Source: Pseudomonadota bacterium (GTDB taxonomy: Bacteria; Pseudomonadota; Alphaproteobacteria; Micropepsales; Micropepsaceae). Taken from it: DNA of 57,165 nucleotides. The stretch lies in NCBI GenBank assembly GCA_021804785.1, contig JAJZGY010000003.1, positions 1 through 57,165 on the forward strand, read 5' to 3'. Below the pieces are notes generated by a model that was given only the letters and a program-made list of their open reading frames with translations, ran no database searches and was not told the origin of the DNA. Positions 35,657 through 44,781 of this stretch are shown here, one piece after another (within the stretch, counting starts at the first letter, position 1; every line of letters starts with the position of its first letter). Both the position numbers and the translations under genes were made by a program.

Positions 35657-37134
35657 CAGATCTCACGTCGCTGACGCTCGCAGATGCACGCACAGCATTG
35701 CTGGAGAAGCGCTTTTCGTCGATGGAGCTGACGGGCGCATTGCTGTCCGCGATTGAAGCGGCGCGCCCGCTCAATGCCTTTGTCACCCAAACGCCGGAAC
35801 GGGCTCTTGCCATGGCAGCCGAAAGCGATGCCCGCCTGGCGCGCGGAGAGGCGCGATCCCTTGAGGGTCTGCCGCTGGCGATCAAGGATCTGTTTTGCAC
35901 AAAGGGTGTACGGACCACCGCTGGCAGCCGCATTCTTGAGACTTTTGTACCTCCATACGAATCCACGGTTACGCAGAACCTGTGGGACGCTGGCGCCGTC
36001 CTCCTGGGCAAGACCAACATGGATGAGTTCGCAATGGGCTCATCCAACGAAACCTCCTATTTTGGTCCCGTAGCCAATCCCTGGCGCGCAGACGGTTCCA
36101 ATCAGAATTTGGTTCCGGGTGGATCTTCGGGAGGGTCGGCAAGCGCGGTGGCCGCCGATCTGTGTCTGGCCGCAACCGGTACCGATACCGGTGGCTCGAT
36201 CCGCCAGCCCGCGGCGGTTACCGGAACGGTTGGCCTTAAGCCGACTTATGGCCGCTGTTCACGTTGGGGGATTATTGCCTTTGCCTCCTCGCTTGATCAG
36301 GCAGGGCCGATGACCAAGACAGTCCGCGACGCGGCCATTCTCTTGCGCCATATGGCCAGCATCGATCCGCTGGATTCAACCAGCGTTGATGTCCCCGTAC
36401 CCAATTACGAGGACATCGTTGATGCAGGAGTGAAGGGGCTGCGCATTGGCATTCCGAAGGAATATCGCGTCGATGGTGCGCCGCCCGAGATCGATGCGCT
36501 CTGGCAGAAGGGGGCTGACTGGCTGCGTGCCCAGGGCGCAGAAATTGTAGAGATCAGCCTGCCCTTTACCAAATACGCATTGCCGGCCTATTACATCGTT
36601 GCTCCCGCTGAGGCGTCGTCGAACCTGGCGCGCTATGATGGCGTTCGCTATGGCCATCGCGCGCGTGATGTCAGGGACATTGGCGAGCTTTATGAACGCA
36701 GCCGTGGTGAAGGTTTCGGCCAGGAGGTACGCCGGCGTATACTGATCGGCACCTACGTGCTGTCGGCCGGCTACTATGATGCCTACTACGCACGTGCGCA
36801 GAAGGTGCGCACGTTGATCGCGCGGGACTTCGATGCGGCGTTTGCGCATTGCGATGCGCTTCTGACCCCGGCAACTCCAGGCCCGGCGTTTGCACTGGGA
36901 GAGAAGACCCAGGACCCCGTATCCATGTACCTCAATGACATCTTTACCGTCACGGTGAACATGGCCGGACTACCGGCACTGTCGGTTCCTGCCGGGCTCA
37001 CGATGGGCGGCTTGCCTTTGGGGCTGCAGGTTATCGGTAAGGCATTTGACGAAGCAATGGTATTGCGCATCGGCCGGGCATTGGAGCTGGCCGCGCAGTT
37101 CCGCGTGAAACCCAAGGCATGGTGGCTCTCATGA
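35653..37134 (+). CDS. gatA: Asp-tRNA(Asn)/Glu-tRNA(Gln) amidotransferase subunit A
   Basis: Glutaminase subunit supplying ammonia to GatB. The 493-residue amidase-signature protein has the Ser-cisSer-Lys triad: Lys78 (LAIKDLF), Ser158 in [10 protein letters not shown] and Ser182 in [10 protein letters not shown]. The ATG overlaps the acetyltransferase stop, and its own stop overlaps the gatB start (ATGA), giving a tightly coupled gatC-GNAT-gatA-gatB operon. Confidence 0.97.
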   Translation: MTDLTSLTLADARTALLEKRFSSMELTGALLSAIEAARPLNAFVTQTPERALAMAAESDARLARGEARSLEGLPLAIKDLFCTKGVRTTAGSRILETFVPPYESTVTQNLWDAGAVLLGKTNMDEFAMGSSNETSYFGPVANPWRADGSNQNLVPGGSSGGSASAVAADLCLAATGTDTGGSIRQPAAVTGTVGLKPTYGRCSRWGIIAFASSLDQAGPMTKTVRDAAILLRHMASIDPLDSTSVDVPVPNYEDIVDAGVKGLRIGIPKEYRVDGAPPEIDALWQKGADWLRAQGAEIVEISLPFTKYALPAYYIVAPAEASSNLARYDGVRYGHRARDVRDIGELYERSRGEGFGQEVRRRILIGTYVLSAGYYDAYYARAQKVRTLIARDFDAAFAHCDALLTPATPGPAFALGEKTQDPVSMYLNDIFTVTVNMAGLPALSVPAGLTMGGLPLGLQVIGKAFDEAMVLRIGRALELAAQFRVKPKAWWLS

Positions 37135-38612
37135 ATGCGCCGGCAAAATCTTCGAAATACATTCGTGGGGAAAGCGGCGATTGGGAAGTCGTGATTGGCT
37201 TGGAGGTCCACGCCCAGGTTGTCTCGAAGGCGAAGCTCTTTTCCGGGGCCGCGACCGACTTCGGTGCGCCCCCCAATAGCCAGGTGAGCTTTGTTGATGC
37301 GGGCATGCCGGGGATGCTGCCGGTGATCAACCGGCGCTGTGTTGAACAGGCTATCCGCACAGGACTTGGCCTCAGGGCCAAGATCAACCGGGTATCGGTG
37401 TTCGACCGCAAGAACTATTTCTATCCTGACCTTCCGAGCGGCTATCAGATTTCCCAGTACAAGCAGCCTATTGTTGGTGAAGGTGAGGTCATCATCGACC
37501 TGCCGGGTGGCGAAACTGCAACGGTGGGGATCGAGCGTCTTCATCTTGAGCAGGATGCGGGCAAATCCCTCCACGACCAGCACGCCGACTATTCCTACGT
37601 CGATCTGAACCGCGCCGGCGTGGCACTGATGGAGATCGTCAGCCGACCGGATATGCGCTGTGCCGATGAGGCGGTGGCGTATCTGAAGAAGTTGCGGGCG
37701 ATCCTGCGCTATCTGGGAACCTGTGACGGCAATATGGAGGAAGGTTCCCTGCGCGCTGACGTGAATGTCTCGGTGCGCAGGCCCGGTGCTGAACTCGGAA
37801 CACGCTGTGAAATCAAGAACGTAAACTCCCTGCGCTTCATCGCCCAGGCGATCGAATATGAGTCCCGGCGCCAGATCGAGATTGTGGAAAGCGGCGGTAA
37901 GGTGAAGCAAGAAACGCGCCTCTTTGACTCCCGTGCAGGTGAAACCCGCAGCATGCGCTCCAAGGAAGAGGCACACGATTATCGCTACTTCCCGGATCCG
38001 GATCTGTTGCCGCTGGAGCTTGATGCGGCTTGGATCAAGGCCATTGAAGCCTCGCTACCGGAGCTGCCTGACGAGAAAAAAGCTAGATTCATCAAGGACT
38101 ATGGGCTGTCCGCATATGATGCGGGGGTGATCGTGGCGGAACGTGAACTGGCGGATTATTACGAAGCCATGGCCCGCGGCGCTGATGCGAAGCTCGCTGC
38201 CAACTGGCTCAACAACGAAATCCTGGGTCGGCTCAACAAGCAGGGGCTGTCGATTGGCGATTGTCCGGTGTCCGCCGAGGCCAATCATGCGATCATCGCC
38301 ATGACCAGCGATGGCACGATCTCCGGCAAGATCGCCAAAGACCTCCTCGACATTGTGTGGAGCGAAGGAGGTGATCCGCGCGCGGTGGTTGAGGCGCGAG
38401 CTCTGCGTCAGGTGACCGACACACGCGCGATCGAAGAGGCGGTGGAGCGTGTCATCGCCGCAAATCCGGACAAGGTCGCGCAGGCTAAAGCGAAGCCGAA
38501 ATTGGCCGGCTGGTTCGTCGGTCAGGTGATGAAAGAGACGGGCGGAAAGGCCAATCCGCAGGCCGTCAATGCCGTCCTGAAGGCGCGACTCGAATTGCCT
38601 GAAGAGGGGTGA
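37131..38612 (+). CDS. gatB: Asp-tRNA(Asn)/Glu-tRNA(Gln) amidotransferase subunit B
   Basis: Kinase-like subunit that phosphorylates the misacylated tRNA and transfers ammonia. In 493 residues: [10 protein letters not shown] near the N-terminus, [16 protein letters not shown], the [13 protein letters not shown] motif and the C-terminal YqeY-like helical domain (from about 330) ending [11 protein letters not shown]. The ATG at 37131 overlaps gatA; an ATG four codons upstream (37119) is also possible. Presence of GatCAB suggests the organism lacks GlnRS and/or AsnRS, as is usual in alphaproteobacteria. Confidence 0.97.
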   Translation: MNAPAKSSKYIRGESGDWEVVIGLEVHAQVVSKAKLFSGAATDFGAPPNSQVSFVDAGMPGMLPVINRRCVEQAIRTGLGLRAKINRVSVFDRKNYFYPDLPSGYQISQYKQPIVGEGEVIIDLPGGETATVGIERLHLEQDAGKSLHDQHADYSYVDLNRAGVALMEIVSRPDMRCADEAVAYLKKLRAILRYLGTCDGNMEEGSLRADVNVSVRRPGAELGTRCEIKNVNSLRFIAQAIEYESRRQIEIVESGGKVKQETRLFDSRAGETRSMRSKEEAHDYRYFPDPDLLPLELDAAWIKAIEASLPELPDEKKARFIKDYGLSAYDAGVIVAERELADYYEAMARGADAKLAANWLNNEILGRLNKQGLSIGDCPVSAEANHAIIAMTSDGTISGKIAKDLLDIVWSEGGDPRAVVEARALRQVTDTRAIEEAVERVIAANPDKVAQAKAKPKLAGWFVGQVMKETGGKANPQAVNAVLKARLELPEEG

Positions 38613-38665
38613 TTCGCACATTTGCAAGCCACAATGGGGCGCGGACGCTCTCTCGCGCAAATTTG

Positions 38666-38694
38666 CTCAGTACACTGAGTAGTGCATAAAATGC
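38666..38694. repeat. Two adjacent palindromes between gatB and the H1-like gene
   Basis: CTCAGT-AC-ACTGAG (38666-38679) is followed by GCAT-AAA-ATGC (38684-38694) in an AT-rich patch. They could form an operator for the downstream gene or a weak end of the gat transcript. A perfect TTGACA lies further on at 38726-38731, but no -10 at a normal distance was found. Confidence 0.35.
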
Positions 38695-38840
38695 AGAAAA
38701 ATAGGGCTTTTTGTGAAGTCTGGACTTGACAGCCATTCGACGCAGGCGGGGGAGTATTGCTTCGTTAAGCCAAGACACTCATATTCTTGGTGTTTTGGGG
38801 AAGGCAACATCGCGACCCCAAACTTACGAGGAGTCGTCAC

Positions 38841-39182
38841 ATGCCAATGACTGCCAAGAAAAAGCCCGCCAAGCGCGCGGCCAAGAAGGCCACCAAGAAG
38901 TCTGTCGTCCGCCGTGCGGCGGCGAAGGGCGCGGCCCGCAAGACTGCCAAGCGCAAAGTCGCCAAGAAGCGGGTGGCCAAGCGCAAGGTTGCCAAGAAAA
39001 CCACTCGCAAGGCAGCAAAGAAGAAAACCGCCAAACGCAAAACCGCCCGTAAGGCGGCCAAGCGTGGTGGCAGAAAAGCTGCCAAGAAGGCGTCCAAGAA
39101 GGCCGGCAAGCGCAAGACCGCCAAGCGCGCGGGCAAGCGTAGAGCCAAGGCTGCTCCGGTCGTCGCCGCTCCGGTGATGTGA
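38841..39182 (+). CDS. Histone H1-like Lys/Ala-rich DNA-binding protein
   Basis: A 113-residue, extremely basic, low-complexity protein. Counting gives 36 Lys and 16 Arg, about 46 % of residues, with Ala and Thr making up most of the rest. It is built from irregular AKK, AKRK and KAAKK units like the C-terminal tail of eukaryotic histone H1 and bacterial HctB/AlgP-type proteins. Only the ends (MPMTAKKKP and APVVAAPVM) differ. GAGGAG lies about 7 bp before the ATG at 38841; a second ATG two codons later could also be used. It probably coats or condenses nucleic acid. Monocistronic, followed by a GC-rich hairpin. Confidence 0.85.
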   Translation: MPMTAKKKPAKRAAKKATKKSVVRRAAAKGAARKTAKRKVAKKRVAKRKVAKKTTRKAAKKKTAKRKTARKAAKRGGRKAAKKASKKAGKRKTAKRAGKRRAKAAPVVAAPVM

Positions 39183-39204
39183 GACGGAGTTCTAGTCAAG
39201 GCAC

Positions 39205-39257
39205 GGGCCGCGGTCAGCAAGGGCAGGAGCTAGGTCTCTTCCCCGCTACCGCGGCCC
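39205..39257 (+). terminator. GC-rich hairpin after the H1-like gene
   Basis: GGGCCGCGGT (39205-39214) pairs perfectly with ACCGCGGCCC (39248-39257), leaving a 33-base loop that can pair further (AGC/GCT). No T-run follows. It may be a terminator or part of a structured RNA. Confidence 0.4.
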
Positions 39258-39706
39258 CGCCCTACCGGGACCGCGCGCGTCCGGATTGTCTGCTAAGGAA
39301 AACAGATTTATCGCCCCTGGTCATTTCAGGTTCTGTTCCGCCCCTCGCGGTAAAGTGCGCTCCCCTTGTCCATCACCGCTCGCATTGCTTGCTTCCGAGC
39401 CATGGACTGAGATGGCCATCCCAGCAGAGTTCTGACTTGCTAAGGCATCCCGGCAGCTCGTCGTGAACAGGATGTCCTGGCTTTGGCGACGGATACATTT
39501 TCGCCAGGCAGCCTGCTGTGCCCAGCGTCTGTGCGTTGCCTCCATGTGCGCCTGTCCGCGCCAGGCGATCAATCTTACGGTGCTGTCTTCACCAGGAACC
39601 TGTTTACCCTTTGGCAACCATCTTATTAACTTCTCTTTAGCCGATCGGCGCCAAGATTTCGGTGTGGGTGCGGCAGTGGCGTCGCACGAGCCAGCAGGGG
39701 TTAGAC
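39258..39706. other. 449-bp spacer without a recognised gene, with a CtrA-like site
   Basis: No coding potential stands out and no tRNA or known RNA was recognised. Near its end TTAAC-N6-TTAGC (39626-39641) matches the CtrA consensus TTAAC-N6-TTAAC with one mismatch, 66 bp upstream of the Sel1-repeat gene, where a cell-cycle-regulated promoter would be expected. Confidence 0.4.
39626..39641 (+). promoter_or_regulatory. Candidate CtrA-binding site upstream of the Sel1-repeat gene
   Basis: TTAACTTCTCTTTAGC contains two half-sites with the correct 6-bp spacing; the second has G for A. CtrA is the alphaproteobacterial response regulator of cell cycle and motility genes. A single imperfect site is weak evidence. 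Confidence 0.35.
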
Positions 39707-39976
39707 ATGTCGTGCGTCGATTACGATACGCTCGTACAGTTTGAGGCCGATGCTAATAAGGGGCGCGCGGATGCGCTCTACAATCTCGGCCTAGCATATT
39801 CGACAGGGCAGGGGGTGGGCGTGGATTTCGTCACCGCCCACAAATGGTTCAATCTGGCGGCAATGAAGGGCAGCGAAGTCGCCAAGAACTGGCGCGCGCA
39901 GCTTGCCGCGGAAATGAGCTCTGGACAGATAGCAGAAGCTCTGCGCCTGGCGCGGGAATGGTTGTCACTGCATTGA
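39707..39976 (+). CDS. Sel1-repeat protein
   Basis: An 89-residue protein with one clear Sel1-like repeat of the TPR superfamily: GRADALYNLGLAYSTGQGVGVDFVTAHKWFNLAAMKGSEVA has the A-x2-LG-x-Y-x2-G-x-GV-x3-A-x2-W pattern. A second helical pair follows (WRAQLAAEMSSGQIAEALRLAREWL). No signal peptide, so cytoplasmic; probably a protein-protein interaction module. I chose the ATG at 39707, preceded by AGGGG, over a longer frame from 39662. It converges with and overlaps the transglycosylase gene by 12 bp. Confidence 0.8.
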   Translation: MSCVDYDTLVQFEADANKGRADALYNLGLAYSTGQGVGVDFVTAHKWFNLAAMKGSEVAKNWRAQLAAEMSSGQIAEALRLAREWLSLH

Positions 39977-42214
39977 GCCGTCGGGCTTAGGCCTCATGGT
40001 GGGTGTGCTCACGGCTGCGGAAGGGTTCGCGTCGGCGCTGACCGAGGCAGTCTGAGCATGGGTGATGTTGGCGGCCTCCCTGGGCCGCGCTTTGGGTACC
40101 GGAACATCGAGGGCCTGGGAGAGCGACGGCAAAGGTCTTTGCTGGGGCGGCAGGCTGGGGCGATAAAGATCCGCCAAAATCCGCAAGGGTTCGCTCTTGC
40201 CGGTCAAGCGGTCGCGATAGATCTCCGTATTTTCGAGCACCCTCTGGACGTAGTTTCGGGTTTCGGCGAACGGGATCATCTCAATCCAATCGATGGGATT
40301 GACCGCCGAGGTGCGCGGGTCACCAAAAAAATTGATCCAGCGACGCACATTGCCGTCTCCGGCATTGTAGCCGGCTGCAGCAAGAATATAGGACCCGTTC
40401 CATGCGCGCAGATTCTGCGCAAGCTCGGTCATGCCGAGTTCCAGATTGTAGTTTTGATCTTGGGTCAATTCCGCGGGACGGAACGGCACCCCAAGCTGCG
40501 CTGCCAGCTGCTGTGCCGAGGATGGCATGACCTGCATCAGCCCGCGCGCACCGGCACTCGACACGGCGGTGGCATCGAATTCGGTTTCCTGGCGGATCAG
40601 TGCCAGGACCAGCGCGTCCGTCGGTGCCGAGCCCGGCCCACGGTAGCGCGGCAGGGCAATGACCGGATGGCTGAATGCCGGCAGCTCGATACCGCGATAG
40701 CTGGCAAATTGCGCCGCCTGTACGGCTGCGTCGCGATATCCGAGATGAACCAGATCGCTGGCCAGTCGCGCGACAAAGGAGGGATTGGGATGAAGCTTGA
40801 CGTCATGCTCGGCAAAGATTCGCACGAAGCGTCCCGCATGTAGCTGGGCGAGGATATGAATGGCGCGCGTCATTTTCTCCCCGTCATAGCTCGCGCCAAT
40901 ACTGGCCGGATCGGATTTGCTACGCGGCAGGATGAGGTCGGCGTTGGGATCCAGACGGGCCAACGCCAACTGTCCATAGAACGTGTCGGGATGGGCCGCA
41001 GCACGGTGATAGGCGCGCACCGCCGCGAGCAGTTCCCCTTTCGCCTCGTAGGCCCGTCCCATCCAGTAATAGGCCCGAGCCAGGCTGATGGGCATCGACA
41101 CCCCGTCGGCCAGAAGCTTGAAATGGCGCAGCGCCGTGCTGGGATCATGCAAAAAGCGCAACGCCAGCCAGCCGGCAAGGAATTGTGATTGGGCAAACGC
41201 ATCGCCGCTCTTCAGTCCGGCTTCAGCTGCCAGACGATAGGCCAGGCGGTATCGGTGCAATTCCATGGCATCGCGGGCGGCAAGCGCCAGATTGCTCCAC
41301 CACGCGGAGGGATCGATCTTGACCAGGCCGCGCAAGTCTGCGCTCAGCAGTGCATCCGCGACCGCGGACTTGTTGCCACGGGCGCGCAATACGCGCGCGT
41401 GGCCCAGCACCAGGCCAGGATTACTGCGCCAGGCATAGGGCAGGCGGTAATAGAGGTGCTCCGCAAATGCGGGCGTGGTCTGAAATGCCAATCTAACAAT
41501 GGCGATGCGCTGGTCCTTGCGATCGACGCGGTGCATCTGGCGGCGCGCGGCCGCCACATCATTGTGCCAGATGAGAAAGTTGAGCCGTTCGCGCTGCACA
41601 TTTTGGGTCAGGATGGCGCGGCACTGTTTCAGAACCTGGTGCTCCTCATCGGGGGTAAATGCGCCCTCGATCCAGCCCTTGCGAATGAGCTGGCGACCCT
41701 CTTCGCGCTCACCCGACGCCAGCAGAGCGACCCCCAGCCGGATCATGCCTATCCCCGTCTGCGGCTTGCGGTCGCCAAACCAGGCGATGACCTGCTTTGG
41801 CGGCAGGTTGGCGGGCATGGCGTGCTCAGCCCGGCGATAGAGGACCGAGCGCAGGGGCCAATTTGGATTACGCTTTAGAAAGGCGTTGATCTCGTCGAAG
41901 TTTGCTTGCGAACGTGGCGAGAGGTCGTAGCGCCAGAGCACCAAATCACGGGCCAGGGGGTTGCGACCCTGATCTGCCAGTCCCTTGGCCGCCTCCCAGT
42001 CGTCATGGTCCGCCGCATCAAAGGCCCGGCGGTAGATTTCGAGCTCAAAAGGGGACAGCCGCGCCGGATCGACCTCGGTGCGTGCACTCGGTGTCGGAGG
42101 CAGGGCTTTGGCCAGCGCGGGCACAAAAAGGGCAAGCGTAGCGACAGCAGCCAAAAACGCGGCGCGGGGCGCAATCATCGACGGAACCTGTTTGAGATCG
42201 GTGATGGGCCACAT
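39965..42214 (-). CDS. slt: Soluble-type lytic murein transglycosylase (Slt70-like)
   Basis: Periplasmic enzyme cleaving peptidoglycan glycan strands with formation of 1,6-anhydromuramic acid. The 749-residue protein has an N-terminal signal peptide (hydrophobic stretch AAFLAAVATLALFVPALAKA), a long alpha-helical superhelix domain, and a C-terminal goose-lysozyme-type SLT domain with LIRQETEFDATAVSSAGARG (catalytic Glu) and LMQVMPSSA, NLELGM, AAAGYNAG. The ATG at 42214 has AGGAGG 5 bp upstream; the ATG at 42178 would give a tighter signal peptide. Diverges from dapA. The C-terminal tail is Pro-rich. Confidence 0.92.
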   Translation of the reverse strand: MWPITDLKQVPSMIAPRAAFLAAVATLALFVPALAKALPPTPSARTEVDPARLSPFELEIYRRAFDAADHDDWEAAKGLADQGRNPLARDLVLWRYDLSPRSQANFDEINAFLKRNPNWPLRSVLYRRAEHAMPANLPPKQVIAWFGDRKPQTGIGMIRLGVALLASGEREEGRQLIRKGWIEGAFTPDEEHQVLKQCRAILTQNVQRERLNFLIWHNDVAAARRQMHRVDRKDQRIAIVRLAFQTTPAFAEHLYYRLPYAWRSNPGLVLGHARVLRARGNKSAVADALLSADLRGLVKIDPSAWWSNLALAARDAMELHRYRLAYRLAAEAGLKSGDAFAQSQFLAGWLALRFLHDPSTALRHFKLLADGVSMPISLARAYYWMGRAYEAKGELLAAVRAYHRAAAHPDTFYGQLALARLDPNADLILPRSKSDPASIGASYDGEKMTRAIHILAQLHAGRFVRIFAEHDVKLHPNPSFVARLASDLVHLGYRDAAVQAAQFASYRGIELPAFSHPVIALPRYRGPGSAPTDALVLALIRQETEFDATAVSSAGARGLMQVMPSSAQQLAAQLGVPFRPAELTQDQNYNLELGMTELAQNLRAWNGSYILAAAGYNAGDGNVRRWINFFGDPRTSAVNPIDWIEMIPFAETRNYVQRVLENTEIYRDRLTGKSEPLRILADLYRPSLPPQQRPLPSLSQALDVPVPKARPREAANITHAQTASVSADANPSAAVSTPTMRPKPDGSMQ

Positions 42215-42276
42215 CACCCTCCTAACGATACTAAACCAGCCCGTTGGCCATGGCCAGAGCAAGTCGAACCGGTGAC

Positions 42277-42305
42277 TTGCCGGATCGCATCTTGAAACCT
42301 ATTTT
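42277..42305 (+). promoter_or_regulatory. Predicted promoter of dapA-smpB
   Basis: TTGCCG (42277-42282) and TATTTT (42300-42305) are 17 bp apart. A transcript starting near 42312 leaves only about 13 bases before the ATG at 42325 but 25 before the ATG at 42337, which bears on the dapA start choice. Confidence 0.5.
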
Positions 42306-42324
42306 GTGGATCCAGCAGCGAACA

Positions 42325-43227
42325 ATGGAACAGCAAATGCGCGATCTGCGCGAACGCATTAAAGGATCCATACCGGCCCTTATCACGCCGATGACCAATG
42401 GCGCCGTCGACCATGGGGCGCTGCGTCGCTTCGTGTCCTGGCAGATTGCCCAGGGCAGCCATGCGCTGGTGCCAGCAGGGACCACAGGGGAATCGGCAAC
42501 ATTATCGTTCGACGAGCATAAGCAGGTCGTAGAGATTTGTGTCGAAGAGGCCAATGGCCGGGTGGCGGTGATCGCCGGTGCCGGCTCTAACTCGACCGCG
42601 GAGGCGATCGAGCTGACCCGACATGCCAAAGCCGTTGGTGCCGATGCGGTGCTGTCGGTCGCGCCCTATTACAACAAGCCCTCGCAGGAAGGGCTTTACC
42701 GCCATTTTGCTGCGATCGCCGAAGCCGTGGACATCCCGATCCTGCTCTACAATATCCCTGGACGATCGATCGTGGATATTTCCGTGGAGACCATGGCCCG
42801 CCTGGCGCGCATCGCAAATATCATTGGGGTCAAGGATGCGACAAGCAATCTGGCCCGTCCCAGCCGCGAGCGACTCGCCTGCGGCTCCTCCTGGCGGCTC
42901 ATTTCTGGTGAGGATGCGACGACTTTGGGGTATATGGCCCATGGCGGACATGGCTGTATCTCGGTTACCGCCAATGTCGCACCTCAATTGTGTGCGCAAT
43001 TTCAGGAGGCATGTCTGCGCGGCGATTTTACCGCCGCGCGCGCGCTTCAGGATCGTCTTATCGCGCTGCATGACGCCATGTTCTGTGAACCCAGTCCGGC
43101 GCCGGCGAAATTTGGTGCCTCCTTGCTTGGGTTGTGCAGTGACGAGGTGCGCCTTCCCATCATCCCCCTCAGTGAAGCTGGGCAGGCGAAGGTACGGCAG
43201 GCGATGGAGGGCGCGGGACTCCTATAA
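42325..43227 (+). CDS. dapA: 4-hydroxy-tetrahydrodipicolinate synthase
   Basis: Condenses pyruvate with aspartate semialdehyde at the entry to lysine and meso-diaminopimelate synthesis. The 300-residue TIM-barrel protein has Thr53-Thr54 in [16 protein letters not shown], Tyr142 in LYNIPGR and the Schiff-base Lys170 in GVKDAT. Both ATG 42325 (MEQQMRDL) and ATG 42337 ([11 protein letters not shown]) are plausible; family starts and promoter distance slightly favour the latter. Its stop overlaps the smpB start (TAATG). Upstream and divergent lies a peptidoglycan-cleaving enzyme, fitting a cell-wall theme. Confidence 0.96.
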   Translation: MEQQMRDLRERIKGSIPALITPMTNGAVDHGALRRFVSWQIAQGSHALVPAGTTGESATLSFDEHKQVVEICVEEANGRVAVIAGAGSNSTAEAIELTRHAKAVGADAVLSVAPYYNKPSQEGLYRHFAAIAEAVDIPILLYNIPGRSIVDISVETMARLARIANIIGVKDATSNLARPSRERLACGSSWRLISGEDATTLGYMAHGGHGCISVTANVAPQLCAQFQEACLRGDFTAARALQDRLIALHDAMFCEPSPAPAKFGASLLGLCSDEVRLPIIPLSEAGQAKVRQAMEGAGLL

Positions 43228-43700
43228 TGGCTAAAAGCAAGGACGATGGGCGCAAGGTTGTCGCCGAAAATCGAAAGGCGCGCTATTCCTATGCCATCAG
43301 TGACACTCTGGAAGCCGGAATAAGCCTCCTCGGATCTGAGGTAAAAAGCCTGCGCTCGGGCAAGGCAACCATTGCCGAAAGCTATGCCCAGGCCAAGGAT
43401 GGCAATGTCCTCCTCATCAACGCCAACATTCCGGAATACGGGAAGGCCAACCGCTTCAATCACGAACCAAAGCGTGTACGCAAATTGCTGCTGCATAAGC
43501 GTGAGAGTGCCCGGCTCGCGCAGGCAACCCAGCGCGAAGGCATGACCCTCATTCCTCTGCGCCTGTATTTTACGCCGAAGGGCATTGCCAAGCTTGAACT
43601 CGGAATCGCCAAGGGCAAAAAACTGCACGACAAGCGCGAGACCGAGAAGCAGCGCGATTGGACGCGACAAAAAGCCCGTCTGATGCGCGACCGAGGCTAG
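43227..43700 (+). CDS. smpB: SsrA-binding protein SmpB
   Basis: Binds tmRNA (SsrA) and delivers it to stalled ribosomes for trans-translation. The 157-residue protein has the oligonucleotide-binding barrel core: [40 protein letters not shown] and the basic C-terminal tail [23 protein letters not shown] that enters the decoding centre. Co-translated with dapA, an arrangement common in alphaproteobacteria. No ssrA gene was seen in the spacer that follows. Confidence 0.97.
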   Translation: MAKSKDDGRKVVAENRKARYSYAISDTLEAGISLLGSEVKSLRSGKATIAESYAQAKDGNVLLINANIPEYGKANRFNHEPKRVRKLLLHKRESARLAQATQREGMTLIPLRLYFTPKGIAKLELGIAKGKKLHDKRETEKQRDWTRQKARLMRDRG

Positions 43701-44063
43701 GTGATGCACTTGGGAAGCGGTGGGGTTTATCGACAGGGTTTTGCGCGACCATGGCGCTCCTGACAGGCCACTAAATCGGGTAGCCATGTTTGCGTGTGAC
43801 ACTGGAGCGAACTCCAGTAGATGGTCTTAAAAAGGGAAGGAGCGTGCTTGTGGCCTGGTTATTTTCCTCAGCAGCACGAGCCTTGGCTGAAGGCGGCCCC
43901 TTCCAATTGGGCTTGTCGCGGCTTAGGAACATTACGTCGAGGCACGGACGCTTTATAGCTGTGGACCGGCCACACAGGCTTGGACGACGCTCGCCAGCGA
44001 TCCCAAGAGATGCTCCATCCTGGCAGTCAATCCGGAGCAGGGGCTTTGAGGAGTGCGGATGGG
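43701..44063. other. 363-bp spacer without a recognised gene
   Basis: A TTG-started frame (43790-44071) runs through it but has no recognisable content. No tmRNA tag or tRNA-like acceptor structure was found, although smpB precedes it. A TTTATAG near 43950 may be part of a promoter for the sulfite-oxidase-like gene. Confidence 0.45.
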
Positions 44064-44729
44064 ATGAGTGAGGATGACATTCCGGAACCGGCCGCGCGCG
44101 AAAAGCTACTACGCGCGAAGGAGAAATGGGCGGACGAAGGTCGGCTGCTGACCGGTCGGCCTGATCTTGGTCGCGTCAACCGGTTGCCTCCCGGGCAGCG
44201 GTTGGTCACCAACTGGCCGGTACTTGATCTTGGGGCACAGCCGGCAATCTCCCCGGAGCGCTGGCGGTTACGCGTGGGGGGGCTGGTTGATGCGCCTCTG
44301 ATCCTCAATCTCGAGCAGTTCCTGCAGCTTCCGCAAAGCGAGATGGTCAGCGACATTCATTGCGTTACAGCTTGGAGCCGCTATGACAACCATTGGCAGG
44401 GCGTTGCCACACAAACCTTGCTTGCGCTCGTAAAGCCCAAACCTGAGGCCCGTTACGTGCTTTTTCAGTCCTATGATGGCTATACCACAAATGTCGCCCT
44501 CGAGGTGTTTGCCGCCGATAACGCACTTCTGGCCCATCACTGGGAAGGTGTGCCGCTGAGCCGCGAACACGGCGGTCCGGTGCGCGTCGTCATTCCGGAC
44601 TGGTATTTCTGGAAGAGCCCGAAATGGGTGACCCGGATAGAATTTTCAGCGCAGGATAGGCCGGGCTTTTGGGAAGTCCGCGGCTATCACAATGAAGGCG
44701 ACCCCTGGAAGGAAGAGCGCTACAGCTGA
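44064..44729 (+). CDS. Molybdopterin-dependent sulfite-oxidase-like oxidoreductase (YuiH type)
   Basis: A 221-residue member of the sulfite oxidase/MsrP fold. LRVGGLVDAPLILNLEQFLQLP leads to the molybdenum-ligand cysteine Cys100 in DIHCVTAWSRYDNHWQG; WEGVPLSREHGGPVRVVIP and GFWEVRGYHNEGDPW complete the family pattern. No Tat signal, haem domain or MsrQ-like membrane partner is present, so it looks cytoplasmic and needs an unknown electron partner. The ATG at 44064 (MSEDDIPEP) is chosen over a longer frame from 43980; a GAGGAG lies about 10 bp upstream. Physiological substrate unknown. Confidence 0.88.
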   Translation: MSEDDIPEPAAREKLLRAKEKWADEGRLLTGRPDLGRVNRLPPGQRLVTNWPVLDLGAQPAISPERWRLRVGGLVDAPLILNLEQFLQLPQSEMVSDIHCVTAWSRYDNHWQGVATQTLLALVKPKPEARYVLFQSYDGYTTNVALEVFAADNALLAHHWEGVPLSREHGGPVRVVIPDWYFWKSPKWVTRIEFSAQDRPGFWEVRGYHNEGDPWKEERYS

Positions 44730-44781
44730 CGGCCTCACCGTCTTTGGTTGCGCTGGGGCACCTGCGTTGTTGCGGCAAGTC

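Noticed and set aside
43701-44063. tmRNA (ssrA) after smpB
   Set aside because: No tag-peptide sequence, acceptor stem or T-loop-like motif was found on either strand.
43790-44071. 93-codon plus-strand frame upstream of the sulfite-oxidase-like gene
   Set aside because: TTG start without ribosome site, unrecognised content, and it overlaps the better supported start of the next gene.
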